Shown: positions 5,635 through 10,837 of the stretch, one piece after another | Numbering within the stretch: the first letter of the stretch is position 1 | How the letters are laid out: every line of letters begins with the position of its first letter | Assembly: GCA_900550095.1 (NCBI GenBank) | Contig: URRG01000042.1 | Location: forward strand, 1 to 10,837 | DNA length: 10,837 nt | Source of the DNA: an uncultured Oscillospiraceae bacterium | GTDB lineage: Bacteria > Bacillota > Clostridia > Oscillospirales > Acutalibacteraceae | Direction of reading: 5' to 3' | Position numbers and translations under genes: made by a program | The notes under the pieces: model-generated | The model's input: the letters and a program-made list of their open reading frames with translations, nothing else | Told to the model about the DNA's origin: nothing | The model's database searches: none

Positions 5635-7467
5635 ATGAAACGGGAGAAAAAGGGCCACTCCGGAGCTGGTCTATCGGCGGATGCCATGAGCAGCCGGAAA
5701 TATACGGCGCTGGATTTTTTGCGCATTCCCTTTGCTGCCTGCCCCTGGCAGACAGCACTGACATTGACCAATAAACTGATAAAAGCTTTGGTACCTTCCC
5801 TGCAGGCGGCGGCTACCGCCGCATTTGTGGATACGGCCCTTTCCATTTTTCAGGGCGTATCGCCGGGTGAAGCAATCGCTTGGCCTCTTCTGTCCTTAAT
5901 TTTGCTTGTGGCATTCGGGTATCTTAGCTGGTATGTGGATTCTTATGCTTCCGCCAAGCTGGAAATGAAGCTTACTCTCACATATCGCCCCGCTATGGTG
6001 GAAAAAAGAGCCCGACTCCGATATGAACATATTGAAAACAGCGAAAGCTGGGAGCTTATATCTCGCACTTGCCGGGAACCGGTGGAACGGATTCTGCAGG
6101 GATTTACCTCTATTGTAGACGGAGCTTCCCTTTTGATTACGGTGGCCTCCCTGCTATGCGTCCTTATGGCGCAGGTCTGGTGGGCAGGATTGCTCATTTT
6201 GCTTGTGAGCATCCCGCTTTTCTGGCTTTCTCTGCGGGCAGGGCAAAAGGGCTATGAAGAGGACAAAAAGGCTAAGGTGTATAACCGCCGGGCCGATTAT
6301 TTTCAGGAGGTGCTTCTGGGCAGAAAAAGTGCGGAAGAACGGGGCCTTTTTGGGTATGAGTCATATGGAGAAAAAAGATGGGGAGAGGCTTTTGAAAAGG
6401 CCCGGAAAATCAATCTGCGGGTGACGATGAAATATTTTATCCGGATCAAAAGCTCAAGCTTGCTGACGGTGGTTGTTTCCGCTCTCATATCCGTGGTGTT
6501 GCTCTATTCCCTTTCTCAAGGGGAAATTAGCACCGGTATGTTTATAGGACTTGTTTCCGCCGCGCTGAATCTGGTGCAAACGATGTCCTGGCAGCTTGGA
6601 GACGTTATGGAGAGCTTAGCGAAAAACCGGGAATATATGAAGGATCTGACGGCATTCTTCGCACTTTCTGAAACACAGGCTCCCCTGACAGTCCCTGCTC
6701 CTGCGGATTCAATCTCTTTTGAATCCATCGAATGCCGGAACGTATCTTTTCGCTATCCCGGGACAGAGACCTATATCCTGAAAGATTTTAATCTTATGTT
6801 GAAAAAGGGAATTCACTATGCCTTTGTAGGCATCAACGGGGCGGGAAAGACAACTCTGACTAAACTGCTCACCGGTCTTTACGACACCTTTGAGGGGGAG
6901 ATTCTCCTGAATGGAAGGGATATCCGCTCTTATACGCAGGCGGAACTGAAAAGCCTTTTCGCGGTGGTGTTTCAGGATTTTGCCCGGTATGAGGTGACGT
7001 TGCGGGAAAATATCGCCTTGGGGGATGCCCGGAAGGAACGGGAGGAGGATATCCGTTCCGCTGCAGAGCAGATGGAACTTTCGCCGGTTATCGATTCCCT
7101 CCCCAAGGGAATGGATACTCCTTTGGGGAAAATCAAGGAAGGGGGAGCGGAGCTTTCCGGCGGGGAATGGCAGCGGGTGGCCATTGCCAGGGCCCTTTAC
7201 AGCCCTGCACAGATCCAGATCCTGGATGAACCCACCGCAGCGCTGGATCCCACCGCAGAAAGCCATCTGTATGAGCTTTTTGGCCGGGTGAGCGCAGGAA
7301 AATCCACTATTTTTATCACCCACCGGTTGGGGGCTGCCAAGCTTGCAGATGAAATTGTGGTGATAAACAACGGCAAGGTTTGGGAAAAGGGAACCCATGA
7401 AGAATTGATAAAGGCCGGGGGCATCTATGCAGAGATGTTCCAAGCGCAAAGGAGTTGGTACGAATGA
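5635..7467 (+). CDS. ABC exporter half-transporter, permease plus ATPase (first of pair)
   Basis: This is a 610-residue fused membrane and ATPase protein of the ABC exporter type (ABCB/MsbA-like fold). About six hydrophobic segments occur at roughly 38-70, 83-101, 161-181, 182-201, 275-294 and 301-321. The nucleotide-binding domain has Walker A GINGAGKT (399-406), Q-loop Gln447, signature LSGGEWQR (507-514), Walker B IQILDE with catalytic Glu532, and H-loop His563, so it should hydrolyse ATP. No peptidase C39 or other extra domain is present. ATG at 5635 has AGGAGG eight bases upstream; an upstream in-frame TTG at 5581 lacks one. The stop overlaps the next start by four bases (ATGA), which implies a heterodimer with the next product. 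Substrate unknown; peptide, lipid or drug export are all possible. Confidence 0.93.
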   Translation: MKREKKGHSGAGLSADAMSSRKYTALDFLRIPFAACPWQTALTLTNKLIKALVPSLQAAATAAFVDTALSIFQGVSPGEAIAWPLLSLILLVAFGYLSWYVDSYASAKLEMKLTLTYRPAMVEKRARLRYEHIENSESWELISRTCREPVERILQGFTSIVDGASLLITVASLLCVLMAQVWWAGLLILLVSIPLFWLSLRAGQKGYEEDKKAKVYNRRADYFQEVLLGRKSAEERGLFGYESYGEKRWGEAFEKARKINLRVTMKYFIRIKSSSLLTVVVSALISVVLLYSLSQGEISTGMFIGLVSAALNLVQTMSWQLGDVMESLAKNREYMKDLTAFFALSETQAPLTVPAPADSISFESIECRNVSFRYPGTETYILKDFNLMLKKGIHYAFVGINGAGKTTLTKLLTGLYDTFEGEILLNGRDIRSYTQAELKSLFAVVFQDFARYEVTLRENIALGDARKEREEDIRSAAEQMELSPVIDSLPKGMDTPLGKIKEGGAELSGGEWQRVAIARALYSPAQIQILDEPTAALDPTAESHLYELFGRVSAGKSTIFITHRLGAAKLADEIVVINNGKVWEKGTHEELIKAGGIYAEMFQAQRSWYE

Positions 7468-9371
7468 GTAGACAAAAGAAAAGCTCCGTTGCCCCAAAAT
7501 GCGCTCAAAATAAATCTTCAAAGGCTGAGCGGAAGAGGGAAAAGCTCTCTTTTTGGAAAATTCTGGGCCAGGGGCTTCCGCTGATTCTGCGTTTAGAACC
7601 GGGGGCTACAGTGGTGGACAGCGCGTTGTCCATAGCCCATGGGATTTCCTGGGGCGTGGTTGTTTGGAGCCAGCAGATGTTTTTCGATGCCGCCAGCCAA
7701 ACCGCCGCCGGGCAGGTTTCTTTCGAAACAGCCCTTTGGGGATTGTTGCTTATGGTGGGCTGCTCGGCCCTTTCTCAGTTCTTAAATGGTGCGGGGAATT
7801 TTCACATTGGCGCGGTTTTGTGGCCCAAACAGGAACGGGGCGTAAAGACGATGATTTTCCGGAAGGCGGCCCGCCTTTCTCCCTCTGATTTTGAGGACAC
7901 GGAAAAGCTGGACTATATCAACAAAGCCATAGAAGGAGTGCAGGGAGCTATTCAGATGACGTTTATAGTTATCAGCATAGCTACCTTTTATGGGCCTTAC
8001 CTGTTGTTTATGAGCTGGTATCTTTTTTCCCTGAAGCCTGTGCTGGCCCTCTCTATCCTGCTGGTGTTCGTGCCTACCGCCGCGACTCAGCTCGTCCGGG
8101 CTAAAGTGTTTGCCAAAACGGAGGACGAGACGGCCCCCCTTCGCAGGCAGGCGGAGCATTACGAAATCTGCATGGTGGGCCGGGAATTTTTTAAGGAAAC
8201 AAGGCTTTGGGGTGGTTTTACATTTTTTGCTAAGCTTTACCGGGAAACCCTCCAGAATATCCAGCGGCTCAAATATGCGGCCACCATGCGGACCAACCGG
8301 CTGGAACTTCTGATGCGCTTCTGCGCGGTGCTTGGATATACGGGGATTCTCCTTCTCCTGTTTGATGCCCTTATGAAGCAGGAAATTACCGTGGGCGCTT
8401 TTGCGGCGGTGTTCAATTCCATCGGCAGCCTCTATGGTATAATGGAAGAGATTGTCTGCAGGCATATTGGGGATCTTTCCAAAAAAATCGGAACAGTGGG
8501 CAATTTCATTCGTTTTCTGGAACTCCCCGAACGGGAGGGCGCCCAGCGCGAAGCTCCTGGCTGGGGAGATATCGTTTTGGAGCATGTATCCTTTTCGTAT
8601 CCCCATTCGGAAAAAAGAGCTGTGGAGGATGTGAGCTTCACCCTGAAAAAGGGCCAGACTCTAGCGGTGGTGGGGGAAAATGGCTCCGGAAAATCCACCC
8701 TGGTGCGGCTGATCAGCGGACTGTATACGCCTACGGAGGGCAGGGTGCTTCATAATAGCAGGGATACCAGAGAACTTTCTATGCAGGCCTTGTTTAAAGG
8801 AATATCCGCCGTTTTTCAAAATTTTCAGAAATATCAGCTGACTCTCTCAGAAAATCTTTCTATCAGTGCGCCGGAAGAAGCTCCGGAAGAGGAGCGTCTC
8901 TCCAATGTGTGCGGTATGGCTGGTCTGGAGGGGTACCCGAAGGATGGAAAGCCTACGGAAGCCTTCCCAGAAGGCTACGAAACCATGCTTTCTCGGGAAT
9001 TCGGCGGCGTAGACCTTTCAGGAGGTCAGTGGCAGCGTGTGGCCATTGCCCGGGGATATTTCCGGCCCCACAACACGATCCTGCTGGATGAGCCCACTGC
9101 CGCCATCGATCCCTATGAGGAAACCAGGCTGTATAACCGGTTTGCGGAGCTTTCGAAGGATGCTTCATCCGTGATTGTTACTCATCGATTGGGCTCTGTT
9201 AAGCTGGCGGATCGTATCCTGGTGATGAAAGAAGGGCGCCTTGTGCAGGAAGGAACACACGAAGAACTCCTTTCACAGGAGGGAGAATACAGGCGGCTTT
9301 ATGAAGCCCAGAAAAAATGGTATGAAGAGGGCAGAGGTCAAGAAGGCTTCGCGGAAAGCCCGGCGCAATAA
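7464..9371 (+). CDS. ABC exporter half-transporter, permease plus ATPase (second of pair)
   Basis: This 635-residue partner has the same exporter architecture. It begins with a Lys/Arg-rich cytoplasmic tail (about residues 2-30), followed by hydrophobic segments near 38-75, 90-106, 167-189, 192-207, 286-303 and 309-326. The ATPase domain has Walker A GENGSGKS (404-411), Q-loop Gln452, signature LSGGQWQR (518-525), Walker B TILLDE with Glu543, and H-loop His574. Both partners thus keep catalytic residues, unlike heterodimers with one degenerate site. Both ATPases end in a similar motif, QAQRSWYE in the first and EAQKKWYE in the second, but this one carries about 14 further acidic and polar residues. 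ATG at 7464 lies in an ATGA overlap and has AAGGAG nine bases upstream; TTG at 7455 is less likely. A terminator follows 30 bases after the stop. Confidence 0.93.
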   Translation: MSRQKKSSVAPKCAQNKSSKAERKREKLSFWKILGQGLPLILRLEPGATVVDSALSIAHGISWGVVVWSQQMFFDAASQTAAGQVSFETALWGLLLMVGCSALSQFLNGAGNFHIGAVLWPKQERGVKTMIFRKAARLSPSDFEDTEKLDYINKAIEGVQGAIQMTFIVISIATFYGPYLLFMSWYLFSLKPVLALSILLVFVPTAATQLVRAKVFAKTEDETAPLRRQAEHYEICMVGREFFKETRLWGGFTFFAKLYRETLQNIQRLKYAATMRTNRLELLMRFCAVLGYTGILLLLFDALMKQEITVGAFAAVFNSIGSLYGIMEEIVCRHIGDLSKKIGTVGNFIRFLELPEREGAQREAPGWGDIVLEHVSFSYPHSEKRAVEDVSFTLKKGQTLAVVGENGSGKSTLVRLISGLYTPTEGRVLHNSRDTRELSMQALFKGISAVFQNFQKYQLTLSENLSISAPEEAPEEERLSNVCGMAGLEGYPKDGKPTEAFPEGYETMLSREFGGVDLSGGQWQRVAIARGYFRPHNTILLDEPTAAIDPYEETRLYNRFAELSKDASSVIVTHRLGSVKLADRILVMKEGRLVQEGTHEELLSQEGEYRRLYEAQKKWYEEGRGQEGFAESPAQ

Positions 9372-9400
9372 AATACTCCAGCCCCAAAAGCGGCAAAATG

Positions 9401-9431
9401 AAAGGGAAAGGCCTCTGGCCTTTCCCTTTTT
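9401..9431 (+). terminator. Rho-independent terminator after the ABC genes, probably bidirectional
   Basis: A perfect 13-base stem (AAAGGGAAAGGCC, 9401-9413, with 9417-9429) has a TCT loop and runs into TTTTTAT on the plus strand. On the minus strand the stem is followed by CATTTTG, so it may also end the leftward lipoprotein transcript, whose last stop lies about 85 bases away. Confidence 0.88.
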
Positions 9432-9515
9432 ATATGAGATGATTTGTCCGAAGCTGAAAATGCGCCTGTTTTCTTTGGGCTGCCGTCCTGAATCAGAAGA
9501 GGCCGCGGGCCGAAA

Positions 9516-10103
9516 CTAGGAAATACGATCTCTGAATTCCTCCACTACATCCATTGAGACAAGCCGTATAGAGACCGTCTGTTTTGTGCTGGCTTCTACA
9601 GAAGAAAGCTCCAGGCATGTGCGCTCATCCTCTGATGTCCATCGGTAAGTTTCGCCGGTTCCTATCTTGTGATCCGTTCGTAAATCCGGCTCTCCGTAAA
9701 GCTTGGTGAGTTCTTCCAGACGGGCTTCATACCAGGCGTTGTCCTCTGGTTTGAAAACAAAATCAAATACCAGGCTGCCCAGTTTATCTTTAAAAAATTC
9801 CACTTCTCCCGAGGCGGTTTGCCCATCCAGGGTAAACTGCTGCCCGGCGGGATAAACGATCTGTCCTCCTCCGTAGGAATCTCCCTCTTCCTCCATGGGG
9901 ATTACCTTGGCGGTGTCTTCCTGGGAGGAGCCCCAGAGCAGCCCCGGGTACTGATAACCTGCTGTGCTATCCATAAATTTTTCTACAGGAAGCCCGGTTC
10001 CATCGGAGGAACAGGCCGCTCCCAGCAGGAGCAGGAGAGACATAGCCATTGCCAGGATTCGTTTGCCTCGTGCCGCCGTTTGGGTATTCATATGTATATA
10101 CAT
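9516..10103 (-). CDS. Secreted lipoprotein of unrecognised family (paralogue A)
   Basis: This encodes a 195-residue lipoprotein precursor. A basic n-region (ARGKR, 11-15) and a hydrophobic core (16-29) lead to a lipobox ending in Cys31 (LLGAAC), so the mature protein should be lipid-anchored on the outer face of the membrane. The mature part contains YPGLLWGSSQE (52-62), AWYEARLEELTKLYGEP (123-139) and YRWT (153-156). The same pattern recurs in the next gene upstream, so the two are paralogues. I do not recognise the family. ATG at 10103 is chosen because AAGGGAG lies seven bases before it; ATG at 10091 would also leave the signal peptide intact. It lies 76 bases after its paralogue and is probably cotranscribed with it. 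No function can be assigned. Confidence 0.85.
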   Translation of the reverse strand: MYIHMNTQTAARGKRILAMAMSLLLLLGAACSSDGTGLPVEKFMDSTAGYQYPGLLWGSSQEDTAKVIPMEEEGDSYGGGQIVYPAGQQFTLDGQTASGEVEFFKDKLGSLVFDFVFKPEDNAWYEARLEELTKLYGEPDLRTDHKIGTGETYRWTSEDERTCLELSSVEASTKQTVSIRLVSMDVVEEFRDRIS

Positions 10104-10133
10104 GTAATCACTCCCTTGCGGTTGGCATTCTAT

Positions 10134-10147
10134 AAGAAGCGCTTCTT
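10134..10147. promoter_or_regulatory. 14-base perfect palindrome between the lipoprotein genes
   Basis: AAGAAGCGCTTCTT is self-complementary over all 14 bases. It lies in the 76-base gap between the two lipoprotein genes, 31 bases upstream of the start of the downstream one. It could be an operator or a small hairpin; nothing shows which. Confidence 0.3.
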
Positions 10148-10179
10148 TTGGGATTGTTTTTGCGGGGGAAGGTACGGCC

Positions 10180-10749
10180 TTACCATTTTGCCACATCTCT
10201 GGAGAAAAGTTTCAGCTCCACATAAGCCGTTTTGCCGGAGGTCCTGCCGGTAAGCTGCAGGCCGGTTTTTTCCGTCGTCCAGCGGTGTTCTTCCGAAGCC
10301 TCCGCCCCCTGGATGGAGGAAGGCTTTTGGAAGGATTCCGGCTCTCCATAGAGTTCGGTTAATTCCTGCAGCAGCCCTGCATACCATTCTTTTCCGTCCT
10401 CTCCTGGGGCGAAGCTGAAACATATGTCTCCCAGCTTGCCATGGTAGAATACCAATTCGGCAGAGGCGGCAAACCCGTTCAGTTCATATGTTTGATCCGT
10501 CATGTATTCCCTGCTTCCGTCCAGAGAGCTTCCGCCGGTTTCCACGCCCTTCACCGAGGCTGTCACAGACTCCTGAGAAGAATTCCAGGAAAAGCCGGGA
10601 AACCGGTATTCTCCCGAATCTTCCCTCAACGAGTCCAATGTGAAGGGGACCGGTTCGGGTTCCTGGAAGGAACAGGCCGCGATAAACAGAAATGAAACCA
10701 CCGCCAGCACAGGAACAAAGAATTTTTTTACTCTAAAATACGCACTCAT
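10180..10749 (-). CDS. Secreted lipoprotein of unrecognised family (paralogue B)
   Basis: This encodes a 189-residue lipoprotein precursor. KK (8-9) and a hydrophobic core (10-22) precede the lipobox IAAC with Cys26, a canonical lipidation site. The mature part carries FPGFSWNSSQE (50-60), EWYAGLLQELTELYGEP (121-137) and HRWT (155-158), matching paralogue A in order and spacing. Sequence between the motifs has diverged, so the duplication is not recent. Its ribosome binding site is weak (AAGAG about nine bases before ATG). A TATAAA-like box lies upstream at about 10769-10774, but I find no matching -35. Transcription may begin in the 88 bases that remain in the window or beyond it. Function unknown; an extracytoplasmic sensing or binding role is only a guess. 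Confidence 0.87.
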   Translation of the reverse strand: MSAYFRVKKFFVPVLAVVSFLFIAACSFQEPEPVPFTLDSLREDSGEYRFPGFSWNSSQESVTASVKGVETGGSSLDGSREYMTDQTYELNGFAASAELVFYHGKLGDICFSFAPGEDGKEWYAGLLQELTELYGEPESFQKPSSIQGAEASEEHRWTTEKTGLQLTGRTSGKTAYVELKLFSRDVAKW

Positions 10750-10837
10750 TTTTTACTCTTGATATCGGACATTTTTATATCCATAACACAGCAATCATAT
10801 GCGCCTTTGCCGCACTTGGGATGGACCTGCAGACATA

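Noticed and set aside
6709..7521. 270-codon minus-strand ORF inside the first ABC gene
   Set aside because: It is antisense to a complete ATPase domain and shows no domain or ribosome binding site of its own.
7782..8606. 274-codon minus-strand ORF inside the second ABC gene
   Set aside because: It is antisense to the membrane domain of an intact exporter gene and has no supporting signal.
10104..10196. N-terminal extension of lipoprotein A back to 10196
   Set aside because: It would overlap the end of lipoprotein B and bury the signal peptide behind 31 residues. The start at 10103 has a good ribosome binding site.

Overview
The window reads as chromosomal DNA of a Gram-positive anaerobe of the class Clostridia, probably a gut Lachnospiraceae or Oscillospiraceae relative. 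The evidence is strong AGGAGG-type ribosome binding sites before most genes, a short-form (type 2) LeuC/LeuD pair, a MATE transporter of clostridial type, lipoproteins with long Leu/Ala signal peptides, and moderately GC-rich genes separated by AT-rich promoter regions. The genus cannot be named from sequence alone. No tRNA, rRNA, CRISPR array, transposase or phage gene is visible.

Left part (1-2500): a MATE-family multidrug/cation antiporter gene (+) runs towards a Crp/Fnr-family regulator gene (-), with only 25 bases between the stops. The first 60 bases of the window recur almost exactly inside the start of the MATE gene (one mismatch, period 107). A good sigma-A promoter precedes the Crp/Fnr gene.

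Centre left (2396-4700): leuC and leuD form a leftward two-gene operon that ends in a strong hairpin terminator. It encodes the two subunits of an isopropylmalate-isomerase/homoaconitase-family enzyme. Its long leader shares a divergent 433-base regulatory region with a rightward regulator gene. That region holds two similar 12-base dyads.

Centre right (4699-9431): an XRE-type regulator with a C-terminal domain resembling the YvlB/LiaX-type SHOCT-like module is translationally coupled (TGATG) to a small gene that appears to encode a free-standing copy of that C-terminal domain. After a 175-base gap with four alternating GC-rich segments come two overlapping genes (ATGA) for full-length ABC exporter half-transporters, probably a heterodimer. 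A strong terminator closes the unit. My reading is a regulated, possibly envelope-stress or antimicrobial-peptide related, export module; its substrate is unknown. This is the most interesting part of the window.

Right part (9516-10749): two leftward genes for paralogous secreted lipoproteins of a family I do not recognise, sharing a PG-x-x-W-x-SSQE motif and a W-Y...LYGEP...RWT pattern. They converge on the ABC genes and probably use the same hairpin as a bidirectional terminator.
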